A stretch of DNA of 36,742 nucleotides from Betaproteobacteria bacterium (GTDB taxonomy: Bacteria > Pseudomonadota > Gammaproteobacteria > Burkholderiales > SG8-41), in the NCBI GenBank assembly GCA_016199485.1, contig JACQGO010000333.1:1-36742 (forward strand), given 5' to 3'. Every line of letters begins with the position of its first letter. Position 1 is the first letter of the stretch. The notes under the pieces were generated by a model. The model searched no databases. It was given only the letters and a program-made list of their open reading frames with translations, and was not told the DNA's origin. The translations under genes and the position numbers were made by a program. Below, one piece after another: positions 8,844-17,151 of the stretch.

Positions 8844-10466
8844 ATGCCTTTTACCGCTGATATGCGCCGTGCGGTCGAGCAAATCCGCGACTATCTCTAC
8901 GGCGGCGGTTATCCCGATCCTGTCAACAACGCCGAGCAGCTTTCGTTTCTGTTCTTTTTCTATCTGGCTGAAGGTCTGGATGTGCAGCAGGCAGCGCGTG
9001 CGCGTATCGCCAAGAAGGCGCGCCAGAGCGTTTTCGCCGGGGATTGGAAGCTGAAGAATCCGCTCAACGCGCAGTCCTTTGGCGGCAAGAAAACGATTCC
9101 GCGCGAGAATCTGCGCTGGTCGGTATGGGCGAATGGGCTTTCGGGTGAGGCGTTGGTGCGCTTCGTGCGTGACGAAGTGTTTCCGTTCTTTGCCGAAATG
9201 GCGAACGGCAGCGCAGTCAACTTCATGGACGGCGCGCGGCTCTCGATCGACGAGCCGACCGTGCTCACCCAAGTCGTGAATCTGGTGAATGGACTGCATC
9301 TCGATCAGGCGGACGCCGACTCGAAGGGGGATCTGTTCGAGCACGTGCTCAAGCAAATCCGGCAGGCAGGCGAGCTCGGCCAGTTCCGCACACCGCGCCA
9401 TATCATCCGCACCATCGTCGAGATCGTCGATCCGAAGATCGGCGAGACGATCTACGATCCGGCGGCGGGCACCGCCGGTTTTCTGGTCGCCGCCTACAAC
9501 CATATCCGGCTTGCAAATTCATCGCCTGACGGGATCGAGGAAGTCGAACTCGACGGCAAGAAAGTGCGCCGCGGACTCGGCGACCGGCTTTCCGCCGCCC
9601 AACAGACGATACTCGAATCGCGCACTTTCTTCGGCAACGATGTCGATCCGAAGATGGTGCACCTGGCGACAATGAACCTTACGCTGCGCGGGCTGCCCGG
9701 CGTGCGCATCGTCAAGCGCAACGTGCTTACCACGCCGCTCGAACCCGAAGCTAAGCAGGCACTCGGCATTCCGGCTGAGGGCTACAGCGTGGTCCTCGCG
9801 AATCCGCCGTTCTCCGGCCGCCTCGACAAGGACCGCATCCTCGACGACATCAAAGTTGGAACCACGACTGCGACAGAAATTCTCTTCGTAAAATATATGC
9901 TCGAAAGCCTGAAGCCCGGTGGTCGGTGCGGTGTAGTCGTTCCGGACGGGCTACTGTTTGGGCCTAGCGGTGCGCACAAGGAACTTCGACGACAACTTCT
10001 CGAGAACAATACTTTAGAAGCAGTTATGTCACTTCCAGGAGGCGTTTTCCAGCCTTATTCAAATTCAAAGACGTCGGTTCTCTTCTTCCACAAAAGCGGC
10101 TCGACTGCACGTGTGCTGTTCCTGCATGCCGATGCCGACGGCTACAAGCTCGATGCCCAGCACGACACTCCCATCGACGACGACGATTTGGCTACGCTAA
10201 TTGACATCTACCGCAACCGCGAGAAGCTGGCGAAGAAATGGGAAAAGCGCGACAGCAAAGCCGAGTGGAAAGACAAATGGTGGTTTGCCTCCGCGGACGA
10301 GGTACGTGCACGGGATTTTAACTTATCGGTAGGCACCTACCGCCCGTTTATCAAGACCCGAGTTGAGCATCGCGATCCGCGGGAATTGCTTGATGAGCTG
10401 AGTGCAATTGAAACCGAAATCGCGAAAGAAATCGATTCGCTTCGAGACTCATTTTCACGCACCTAG
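8844..10466 (+). CDS. hsdM: Type I DNA N6-adenine methyltransferase M subunit
   Basis: GQFRTPRHIIRTIVEIVDPKIGETIYDPAAGTAGFLVAAYNHI and VVLANPPFSG (NPPF) motifs. Confidence 0.97.
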   Translation: MPFTADMRRAVEQIRDYLYGGGYPDPVNNAEQLSFLFFFYLAEGLDVQQAARARIAKKARQSVFAGDWKLKNPLNAQSFGGKKTIPRENLRWSVWANGLSGEALVRFVRDEVFPFFAEMANGSAVNFMDGARLSIDEPTVLTQVVNLVNGLHLDQADADSKGDLFEHVLKQIRQAGELGQFRTPRHIIRTIVEIVDPKIGETIYDPAAGTAGFLVAAYNHIRLANSSPDGIEEVELDGKKVRRGLGDRLSAAQQTILESRTFFGNDVDPKMVHLATMNLTLRGLPGVRIVKRNVLTTPLEPEAKQALGIPAEGYSVVLANPPFSGRLDKDRILDDIKVGTTTATEILFVKYMLESLKPGGRCGVVVPDGLLFGPSGAHKELRRQLLENNTLEAVMSLPGGVFQPYSNSKTSVLFFHKSGSTARVLFLHADADGYKLDAQHDTPIDDDDLATLIDIYRNREKLAKKWEKRDSKAEWKDKWWFASADEVRARDFNLSVGTYRPFIKTRVEHRDPRELLDELSAIETEIAKEIDSLRDSFSRT

Positions 10467-10479
10467 GCCCGTCAGACAT

Positions 10480-11679
10480 ATGCAGTATGTACCCCTATCG
10501 TCCGTTTGTGAGATCAATCCGCGCTTCCCCAAGCAGTCGCGGCCCGGCGCACATACGGAAGTCACTTTTGTGCCCATGTCAGCCGTTGACGAACAGTTCG
10601 CGGAGATAAGCATCCCGGAATCGCGCCGATACGTGGATGTCGCAACGGGGTTTACTTGCTTTCGCAACGACGACGTGCTCTTTGCAAAGATTACCCCCTG
10701 CATGGAAAATGGGAAGGCGGCCATAGCTCGAAACCTTAAGAATGGACTTGGCTTTGGATCAACCGAGTTCCACGTATTGCGTACCGGCCCAGAAGTGATA
10801 CCCGAGTGGATTTATTACTATATTCGTCAGCCTGATTTTCGAAAACGCGCGAAGAGGAACTTCCGTGGCGCTGCGGGACAACAACGCGTCCCGGCTGATT
10901 TCCTGGCGCGTGAAGTCATCCCATTGCCAGCAGTCACACAACAACGTCGCATAGTTGACATTCTCTCCCGCGCTGAGGGGATCATTCGCTTGCAACATCG
11001 AGCCGCTGAAAAAGCGCACGAAATCATCCCCGCGCTTTTTCTCGATATGTTCGGCGACCCGGCGATGAATCCGAAGGGGTGGGCGCTCACAACACTCGGA
11101 GCCACTATCGCCGATTTTCGCTACGGGACTTCAGTGAAATCCGCGAAAGACGGTTACCCAGTATTGCGTATTCCGAACGTGATTGGTGACGCAATCGACC
11201 TAGACGATATCAAATACGTGCCCCTCGACAACCGCGAGTTCGAGCGATTAAGGTTGATCGAGGATGACATACTATTTGTGCGCACCAACGGCAATCCCGA
11301 TTACGTCGGACGCTGTGCTGTGGTTACATTGCAGCAATTCAAGAACACCGGGTTCGATCCCGAGCGCTTTGCGTTTGCATCGTATCTGATACGTGGACGA
11401 CCAAACCCGGAAATTGTGAATGCCGGTTACCTCGCAAACTATCTACGTACGGCATTTGGTCGCCGAGAGCTTTTGAAACGCGCGCGCACCTCCGCTGGGC
11501 AGTACAACATCAATATCGACGGTTTATCTTCTGTGGTCGTAATGCTTCCGCCACTGCAACTCCAGCAAACATTTACCGACCGCACGAACGATGTTCGTGG
11601 CGTCCTCGCGCAGCGCGACGCGTCACGTCGAAACGGAGAAGGCTTGTTTCAAGCGCTGCTCGCGCGAAGCTTCGCATAA
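10480..11679 (+). CDS. hsdS: Type I restriction specificity S subunit
   Basis: Two target-recognition-like halves (MQYVPLSSVCEINPRFP...; GWALTTLGATIADFRYGTSVKSAKDGYPVLRIPNV) with conserved helical spacers (PLPAVTQQRRIVDILSRAEGI; LPPLQLQQTFTDRTNDV). Confidence 0.93.
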   Translation: MQYVPLSSVCEINPRFPKQSRPGAHTEVTFVPMSAVDEQFAEISIPESRRYVDVATGFTCFRNDDVLFAKITPCMENGKAAIARNLKNGLGFGSTEFHVLRTGPEVIPEWIYYYIRQPDFRKRAKRNFRGAAGQQRVPADFLAREVIPLPAVTQQRRIVDILSRAEGIIRLQHRAAEKAHEIIPALFLDMFGDPAMNPKGWALTTLGATIADFRYGTSVKSAKDGYPVLRIPNVIGDAIDLDDIKYVPLDNREFERLRLIEDDILFVRTNGNPDYVGRCAVVTLQQFKNTGFDPERFAFASYLIRGRPNPEIVNAGYLANYLRTAFGRRELLKRARTSAGQYNINIDGLSSVVVMLPPLQLQQTFTDRTNDVRGVLAQRDASRRNGEGLFQALLARSFA

Positions 11680-11730
11680 GGTTAAGCTATTCGGTGGTCA
11701 AGCTCGCTGCAGACACTGGAACTTGATGCC

Positions 11731-12306
11731 ATGCGATCAGACGGAAATGAAAATCAAGGCGCTGCGACAAGCAGGCTACCTTTGATTAGGCTCGCGGATC
11801 GCCACCCTGGACTTACCAAGGCTATCGGGGACGGGTATTGCGAGGCAGCATCGGTTTGCCTCAGTAGACATCACGAGCCGCCCTCTGACCTCGTTGTAGA
11901 TTGTGAAGGCAATTCCTCGAAGTGCAGCGCGGAATGGGTCGCACCCGACCAACAAACAAAAGCGGCATGGGCGAATGAAATAGATGCAACCGAAGCCGGC
12001 GCGTATGGTGTGTCCCTTGCGGCCATCGAACTGGCCAAGGGTCTCGTCGCGGTAAGACGCGCAGAGACACTCACAGGGGCCGACTACTATGTGGCACCAC
12101 TCGGCACCAATGCAGATGATCTTGAGGCATGCATGCGCTTGGAAGTCTCCGGAACTGACAAAGGAAATCGAGCTGTTATTCAGCAGCGCCTAAAGGCGAA
12201 GATCAGCCAAGCTACCGCTGCTGCGAGCAATCTCCCCGCGATTGCCTCCGTGGTGGGATTTCGTGAGTGTGCAGTGGTGATTGCTAAGATGGATGATGCG
12301 TTATGA
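11731..12306 (+). CDS. Hypothetical protein, first gene of hsdS-linked coupled pair
   Basis: 191-aa ORF on the operon strand, 51 bp after hsdS; ATGA overlap with the next gene. No family recognised. Confidence 0.6.
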   Translation: MRSDGNENQGAATSRLPLIRLADRHPGLTKAIGDGYCEAASVCLSRHHEPPSDLVVDCEGNSSKCSAEWVAPDQQTKAAWANEIDATEAGAYGVSLAAIELAKGLVAVRRAETLTGADYYVAPLGTNADDLEACMRLEVSGTDKGNRAVIQQRLKAKISQATAAASNLPAIASVVGFRECAVVIAKMDDAL

Positions 12307-13412
12307 CCTGGGCTGATTGGCATAAGCGTAGCGAAGCGCTCGCATCCGAAGCATTCATTGCGACGCGCGCAGGTCAAGCGGATCAGGCCGTGACTCTATA
12401 CGCTCAGGCGGCAAACGCAGAAGAACGAGCCTTGCGTGAGCTTGACCGTTCTAAGGCGCGCACTCTTGGTGTCACGGCGATTAGCGTGGTTTCTCTCTGG
12501 TTCAAGGCGCGGGAATACCAGCGTGCCGAACAACTTGCGTTCTCCATACTTGGAAACGAGAAACTACCGGATTTTGCTACTACCGACTTGCGTACTCTCG
12601 TCCAGACCATCTGGACAGAAGGCTCCAAGAAGCGGGCGGGTGTCTTATTTCTCCCTGGACAGGTCGTTGTTTCTGTCAAAGGGGGCGAGATCATCACTGG
12701 TGGCGCACCGCTCGATCTTATCGTGGATAAGGTGCAGACCATCCAGTCGCTGTTCTACCGCACTATTGAGTTCGTCAAGGGTATGCCGCATCGCATGCAC
12801 GGCGGCCCGATCCGTGAGGTCCAGGAAGCCTGCCGTCCGTGGTTATTCCAGGCCCCCGCAGGAAGCTACCAGTTTTCGGTGGCGATTCAGGAGCCCGCAC
12901 AGAGGGATTTTTTTCAAGACACCATTAAGCCCGATCAAATCGCATGGCACTTCCTTGAGATTCTGAAGGCGACTGTCGACGACGAGCGGCAGGCTTTGGA
13001 AGCAATTGTCCCTGACAAGCAATACCGCTCTACGTTCTTGAGGCTCTCGCGCAATCTCGCGCCCACGGGGCGCACCTTTGCACAAATGGAGGTCAAGGCA
13101 GCAGGTGAATCGAGCGGCGTGGTTCTCATGCCTGAAAGCCGCTCCACGATCAACAGAACTCTTCGCGAGCAATCCAAGCCCCTCGAGGTCGAGGGTGAGC
13201 AGGAAACCTCGATCACTGGAGCACTGCGCGCCGTGCACCTCGACAAGGACTGGCTCGAAGTTGCTGTTGAAGGGAAAACAGTCCACATCGGGGGGCTAAA
13301 GGACACGGTTGACGATGTGATCGGCCCCATGGTGAATCGTCAGGTCATCGTCCGCGCCGCTAAATCCTCCAAGGACAAGCTTCGATTCATCGATATTGAG
13401 CTTGATGAGTGA
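12303..13412 (+). CDS. Hypothetical protein, second gene of hsdS-linked coupled pair; helical (TPR-like?) N-terminus
   Basis: 369-aa ORF starting in the upstream stop codon (ATGA); N-terminal repeat-like helices (QADQAVTLYAQAANAEERALREL...FKAREYQRAEQLAFSILG). Confidence 0.7.
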   Translation: MTWADWHKRSEALASEAFIATRAGQADQAVTLYAQAANAEERALRELDRSKARTLGVTAISVVSLWFKAREYQRAEQLAFSILGNEKLPDFATTDLRTLVQTIWTEGSKKRAGVLFLPGQVVVSVKGGEIITGGAPLDLIVDKVQTIQSLFYRTIEFVKGMPHRMHGGPIREVQEACRPWLFQAPAGSYQFSVAIQEPAQRDFFQDTIKPDQIAWHFLEILKATVDDERQALEAIVPDKQYRSTFLRLSRNLAPTGRTFAQMEVKAAGESSGVVLMPESRSTINRTLREQSKPLEVEGEQETSITGALRAVHLDKDWLEVAVEGKTVHIGGLKDTVDDVIGPMVNRQVIVRAAKSSKDKLRFIDIELDE

Positions 13413-13452
13413 GCGCATCCGCAATCCGCATTTGCTCTGCAGGCGACAGCGT
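13400..13452 (-). repeat. 3'-module copy R4 core (truncated), left boundary of TA array
   Basis: GAGCGCATCCGCAATCCGCATTTGCTCTGCAGGCGACAGCG matches R1; reverse translation LSPAEQMRIADALTHQA; begins at the stop of the 369-aa gene. Confidence 0.75.
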
Positions 13453-13501
13453 CGACGCCCGCTTGACTGCCGCAGTGACACGCTGTTCGATGCGGGGTTT
13501 C

Positions 13502-13626
13502 GTTACCGTACCCGCGAAAGCAGCCCGCCGCAGGAGATCGTGTAGATAAACAGGCCAAAAAGGAGGGACACGGCCCGTGTTCTCTGATTGATTCTGCGGC
13601 TTCCTATGCTTCACCGATCGGCAGCG
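13502..13626 (-). repeat. 3'-module extension of R4, with hairpin ACACGG-C-CCGTGT (13568-13580)
   Basis: Aligns by eye with 17007-17137 (GTTACCGTACCCGCG...GGAGATCGTG.AGATAA...CGGCTTCCT.TGCTTCA.CCGATCG). Confidence 0.7.
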
Positions 13627-13744
13627 AACGCACACGAACGCGGGATTCCTCGAAGACGATGATGGCGCCTTGCTGAACGAGCTGTTCCACGGCGGGCAGG
13701 TTCGCATGCAGTAATGCGAGCTGTCGCTCCGAGATAAAAAAGAG
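13604..13744 (-). pseudogene. 5'-truncated ORF remnant, possibly a toxin C-terminus
   Basis: Reverse frame ...[43 protein letters not shown] has no start codon; 5' end abuts the T-tract of repeat R5. Confidence 0.45.
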
Positions 13745-13783
13745 GGACGTAGTCCGATTTCAGTCAATTTCTACCAGCCGCCT
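13735..13783 (-). repeat. 3'-module copy R5 (short): AAGRN-stop, hairpin GGAC-TAC-GTCC, T-tract
   Basis: AAAAAAGAGGGACGTAGTCCGATTTCAGTCAATTTCTACCAGCCGCCT on + strand; terminator-like on - strand. Confidence 0.65.
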
Positions 13784-13826
13784 CAAAAAAAGGGGGGGAC
13801 GTAGCTCGGTGTTTCTCCATCGCGCA
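13784..13826 (-). repeat. 3'-module copy R6 (terminator half only)
   Basis: CAAAAAAAGGGGGGGACGTAGCTCGGTGTTTCTCCATCG, downstream of the PIN gene on the - strand. Confidence 0.6.
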
Positions 13827-13861
13827 GACGCGCGGGCGGGTCCTGCCGGAAAGCCGGACTG

Positions 13862-14284
13862 CTAATCGCCCGCCAGCACGTCGATGAAGCGCGCGCGGCC
13901 GGAAAGGCGGTACACCGCGAAATCGCGCCGGTCGGCGGTCAGAATCTCTCGCACGCCGCTGCGGGTCGCCAGCAGCACCACTGACGCATCGGCGAAGTCC
14001 ATCGGCTGGTCGGCGTACTTGCGGGCGAGTTTCTCCACCGACCGGAAGTCCACGGGCTCTCGATCGAGGAGGAGCAGCCCAGCCTGGACAGCGTTGCCCA
14101 GCCACTCGAGACAACGCAACTGCTGCGCATGCGATAGCAGGGCCAACGCTTCGGTGAGAACCGCCTCGGTTGTGAGAAACCGTCCCCGGTAGTCGCGCAG
14201 GAACTCGCGGCAGCGGGCGTGCAGTGGGTCCGTCTCGTCGAACAACCCGATCAGGAAGCCCGAGTCAACGACGACGTTTCTCAC
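13862..14284 (-). CDS. PIN-domain toxin (VapC-like)
   Basis: VRNVVVDSGFLIGLFDETDPLHARCREFL...FLTTEAVLTEALALL...MDFADASVVLLATRSGVREILTADRRDFAVYRL; GTG start overlaps antitoxin end. Confidence 0.85.
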   Translation of the reverse strand: MRNVVVDSGFLIGLFDETDPLHARCREFLRDYRGRFLTTEAVLTEALALLSHAQQLRCLEWLGNAVQAGLLLLDREPVDFRSVEKLARKYADQPMDFADASVVLLATRSGVREILTADRRDFAVYRLSGRARFIDVLAGD

Positions 14285-14531
14285 GGACGTAGTCGCGGAA
14301 GCGCCGCTGGCGGGAAGGGCGCGCCGCCCGCCCCGCTCGCTTCGGGGCGGCCGGCAGGACAGCCTCGGCGAGACTGCCGAGCGTCGGGCCTGATTGCTCC
14401 AGCAAATACTGCGCCAGACCCTGTTGCACGATATGGCTCCGGGTCTGCCCGGTCTGAAGGCAGTAGCGCTCCAGCGCCTCGGCAAGCGCCGGGTCGAGTC
14501 GGACCGAAAGAAGTGTCCGGGGCGGTGTCAT
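14265..14531 (-). CDS. Ribbon-helix-helix antitoxin
   Basis: MTPPRTLLSVRLDPALAEALERYCLQTGQTRSHIVQQGLAQYLLEQSG: RHH signature; paired with the PIN toxin. Confidence 0.8.
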   Translation of the reverse strand: MTPPRTLLSVRLDPALAEALERYCLQTGQTRSHIVQQGLAQYLLEQSGPTLGSLAEAVLPAAPKRAGRAARPSRQRRFRDYVREKRRR

Positions 14532-14553
14532 ACATAATATCTTAATGTATGAC
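14527..14553. promoter_or_regulatory. Inverted-repeat operator at antitoxin start codon
   Basis: GTCATACAT-AATATCTTA-ATGTATGAC, perfect 9-bp arms with 9-nt spacer, overlapping the start codon at 14529-14531. Confidence 0.7.
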
Positions 14554-14620
14554 AAAACTGTCCGCAAGACCTTGGCGGGGCAAGGACAGACCGGCCAGCC
14601 CCGACCTTACAGTCCAACAA

Positions 14621-14713
14621 GAAAAAAAGACGTAGCCCGGTTTTTCTCAATTTCCGCCAGCCGCCTGATGGGCGAGCGCATCCGCAATGCGCGTCTGCTC
14701 TGCAGGCGACAGC
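14621..14713 (-). repeat. 3'-module copy R1 (full core)
   Basis: Reverse strand: CTGTCGCCTGCAGAGCAGACGCGCATTGCGGATGCGCTCGCCCATCAGGCGGCTGGCGGAAATTGAGAAAAACCGGGCTACGTCTTTTTTTC; encodes LSPAEQTRIADALAHQAAGGN*. Confidence 0.8.
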
Positions 14714-14731
14714 GGTGGCGCACAGAGAACG

Positions 14732-15121
14732 TCAATCCATCCGCACCGGTCTCCCGCTGCGGCCAATGTGGTAAATGAATGGGCCAGGATTGGTCGCCAG
14801 GATCTTCTCGATTTGCTTCAGTGCGCCCGCGAGAATCGTACCCGTATCCTTTCCCGAAACATTCCCGCCGGTGAAAACGAACGCGCGGACGCCGGCGGCG
14901 TGCAAAGCGAGGCGTTCGAGCTGGCGGTAGCGGATGCGCTTGTCGCGGGTGAGGACAATCCAACTGTTCCGGCTGGCCTCGGCCAGCCATGTTTCGTCGG
15001 GAGTGCCCTTGGGAAAGTGATCCGTCAGCCGCTCAACTATCGCCCCCGCATCACGCAACGCGGTGACGACAGTCAGGCTGTCAAGCGACTCGTCAACAAA
15101 AAAAATGGCCCGTTCAGGCAG
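14732..15121 (-). CDS. DUF5615-like PIN-related toxin
   Basis: LPERAIFFVDESLDSLTVVTALRDAGAIVERLTDHFPKGTPDETWLAEASRNSWIVLTRDKRIRYRQLERLAL; follows the DUF433 gene; start codon uncertain (longer ORF to 15229). Confidence 0.75.
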   Translation of the reverse strand: MPERAIFFVDESLDSLTVVTALRDAGAIVERLTDHFPKGTPDETWLAEASRNSWIVLTRDKRIRYRQLERLALHAAGVRAFVFTGGNVSGKDTGTILAGALKQIEKILATNPGPFIYHIGRSGRPVRMD

Positions 15122-15785
15122 CTTTGAGTTCGAGTTCGCAGCGGATCGCGTCCTCGATCGCTTCTTCCGGGGCACCGTAGTCTTTCGCGAGGTCCTGAAT
15201 CCGCTCGCCCGCCTTGTAACGCTCGGCAAGCACCGCGGTTGGAATACCCGTACCCGCTATCACGGGCCGGCCGAACGACACGCGCGGGTCAATCACCACC
15301 GTCCGCGGCTGGTCACGGGGCGGTTGGGAACGCATGAACGGATAGAGTTTGATCGGCATGCCTTTGGCGTCGCGCTCGATGCGCTCAAGATACGCCCGAA
15401 TCATCTCCGCCATTTCGAGTTGTCCGTCTTTCGTAAGGTTGATGATCTCGCGGATGCGGTCCACGAACAGATCGACGCCGTTCGTGGCAAACTGTTCGGT
15501 CAACAGTGGACGTTTGGATCCCAAACGATCCGTCAACAGACGCAACGCACGGCGTATGGTGGGCAGACCGATACGGTGCTTGCGTCGCATCGACGTGAGT
15601 ACATATGCCTCGACAAGATTGGAAAAAGACAGCGTGTGCGTTTTCGGGTCGGTAAGATGGATGACTGCCCGAAACCACCGCTTTTCGCCACGGTAGGTGT
15701 AGGATTGTCCGGCCACCCACGTGCGCAGCGTCGGCGCCGCTATCCCAAGGTAGTGCGCCGCCTCCGGTACCGTGTAGGCCGGCAT
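15114..15785 (-). CDS. DUF433-domain antitoxin (VapB45-like)
   Basis: HTH-like N-terminus (YTVPEAAHYLGIAAPTLRTWV) and C-terminal RVSFGRPVIAGTGIPTAVLAERYKAGERIQDLAKDYGAPEEAIEDAIRCE (DUF433). Confidence 0.85.
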   Translation of the reverse strand: MPAYTVPEAAHYLGIAAPTLRTWVAGQSYTYRGEKRWFRAVIHLTDPKTHTLSFSNLVEAYVLTSMRRKHRIGLPTIRRALRLLTDRLGSKRPLLTEQFATNGVDLFVDRIREIINLTKDGQLEMAEMIRAYLERIERDAKGMPIKLYPFMRSQPPRDQPRTVVIDPRVSFGRPVIAGTGIPTAVLAERYKAGERIQDLAKDYGAPEEAIEDAIRCELELKAA

Positions 15786-15920
15786 CTCACGACGATCAGT
15801 TGCGGCAGCGAGGTTCAGGTTGCGGTCCTTGAACGCTTAAGGTCCATACGCCTATACGACGAAGCGACAGCCTATTATCTCACAGCTGCGCTTCGTTTCC
15901 ATTGGCCTCGCTGGTGTGTC

Positions 15921-16466
15921 TCACGCAGAAGAAAAACGGGGCTGCCCCGGTCTTTTCTCAATTTCCGCCAGCCGCCTGATGGGCAAGTGCATCGGTAATC
16001 CGCGTCCGCTCGGCGGTTGATTTACATCCGCAAGCTTTGTCGTCAGGGCATCCGGCGAAAGGATCGGGATGCGCGATTTGCCCGCCACCGCGAGCAGATC
16101 CTCGTCGCCCGTCACCAGCGCCTCCGCTCGCGCCGCATAGGCCAGTCGCAGGAATATCCGGTCGTCCGGATCGCGGTATTCAGGAATCCGAGCGGACGCG
16201 CCGACCTTGCGCATGGCCTCGGCGTGCTCCATGTAGTGCGCGAGCACATTTTTGGTCTCCTCCTCAGAAAGCTTGAGCTTCGGGCAGGCGAGCACGCGCA
16301 CCAGTTCGGCAACCGTTTCCGCGGAAACAACCGGGACGACGCGCCCCGCCTCCCATGCCTCCCGCAGCCAGGCGAGCCGCCCCTCGCGGAACACGAGGGC
16401 CGACACGGCGACATTGGTGTCGAGCACGACGCGCCGCGGGCGGGCTACTTCCGTTTTCTCGCCCAC
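15921..16466 (-). CDS. PIN-family toxin; C-terminus runs into repeat R2
   Basis: RRVVLDTNVAVSALVFREGRLAWLREAWEAGRVVPVVSAETVAELVRVLACPKLKL...DPDDRIFLRLAYAARAEALVTGDEDLLAV; tail NQPPSGRGLPMHLPIRRLAEIEKRPGQPRFSSA is repeat-encoded. Confidence 0.85.
   Translation of the reverse strand: MGEKTEVARPRRVVLDTNVAVSALVFREGRLAWLREAWEAGRVVPVVSAETVAELVRVLACPKLKLSEEETKNVLAHYMEHAEAMRKVGASARIPEYRDPDDRIFLRLAYAARAEALVTGDEDLLAVAGKSRIPILSPDALTTKLADVNQPPSGRGLPMHLPIRRLAEIEKRPGQPRFSSA
15928..16020 (-). repeat. 3'-module copy R2 (full core)
   Basis: Reverse strand encodes STAERTRITDALAHQAAGGN* followed by hairpin/T-tract; matches R1 over ~85 bp. Confidence 0.8.
15931..15950 (-). terminator. Rho-independent terminator within R2
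   Basis: Minus strand CGGGG-CAG-CCCCG followed by TTTTTC. Confidence 0.75.
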
Positions 16467-16669
16467 CGCACCGCGCCTTCGATATCCTTCTCGGTGATGC
16501 CGAGCGACTCGATCTTGCGCCAGACGCCGTCAAGGCTCGTCACCCTGGCCGGCACCAACACGATGCGCCCTTTCTCGGCGCGCACCTCGAAGTAGCGCGC
16601 GCCCGGAAACCGCGCCACGACCGCCTTGGGCAGCGTGAGCTGGTTCTTGGAGGTCAGCTTTGCCAGCAT
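16445..16669 (-). CDS. AbrB/MazE-type swapped-hairpin antitoxin
   Basis: MLAKLTSKNQLTLPKAVVARFPGARYFEVRAEKGRIVLVPA; overlaps the PIN gene. Confidence 0.85.
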   Translation of the reverse strand: MLAKLTSKNQLTLPKAVVARFPGARYFEVRAEKGRIVLVPARVTSLDGVWRKIESLGITEKDIEGAVRWARKRK

Positions 16670-16677
16670 TGCTGTAT

Positions 16678-16698
16678 TCCTTTTAGTAAGGATTCCTT
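16678..16698. promoter_or_regulatory. Three-arm operator-like repeat upstream of AbrB antitoxin
   Basis: TCCTT-TTAGT-AAGGA-T-TCCTT just upstream of the start at 16669. Confidence 0.5.
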
Positions 16699-16860
16699 AT
16701 TATATGGCAATCGCCCGCCGGCGCCAAGCGGGCTCCTGAATCGTGGTTGGTGGGGTGAGTCCCTGGCCGGAGCCTACCCAAACAAGGCCGGCGCATGTGC
16801 AGCGCCCGCCGGCGCATCACGCTGCGCCTGAGCGCCCGATTTGCTTAACGGGAAAAGGGG

Positions 16861-16965
16861 GAGAAAATAGGGAAACGTAACCCGGTTTTCTCAATCTCCT
16901 CCAGCCGCCTGACTGGTAAGCGCTTCGGCAATCCGCGCTTGCTCGGCGGGTGAAAGCGTCGGCCA
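16861..16965 (-). repeat. 3'-module copy R3 (full core)
   Basis: Reverse strand encodes TLSPAEQARIAEALTSQAAGGD*, then AACC-G-GGTT hairpin. Confidence 0.75.
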
Positions 16966-17006
16966 CGCTCGGGTGCTATGACGTCCCTCTCTCCGGTCAA
17001 GTGTTC

Positions 17007-17137
17007 TGTTACGGCACCCGCGTAAACGCCCACTGCGGGAGATCGTGAAGATAATAAACGGGGCCAAATAGCCAGATACAGCCCGTATCACTCTAATAGC
17101 CCGCGGCTTCCTTTGCTTCAACCGATCGCACTGGTAC
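17007..17137 (-). repeat. 3'-module extension of R3, with hairpin GATAC-AGCCC-GTATC (17075-17089)
   Basis: Aligns with 13502-13626; hairpin at the equivalent position. Confidence 0.7.
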
Positions 17138-17151
17138 AGAAGTTTGAAGAA

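Noticed and set aside
16845-17121. Small minus-strand ORFs at 16845-17033 and 16891-17121
   Set aside because: They lie entirely within repeat R3 and its extension; best explained as repeat sequence read in two frames, not independent genes.
13400-17140. CRISPR array
   Set aside because: Repeats are 50-130 bp, diverged, irregularly spaced and separated by genes; no cas genes.
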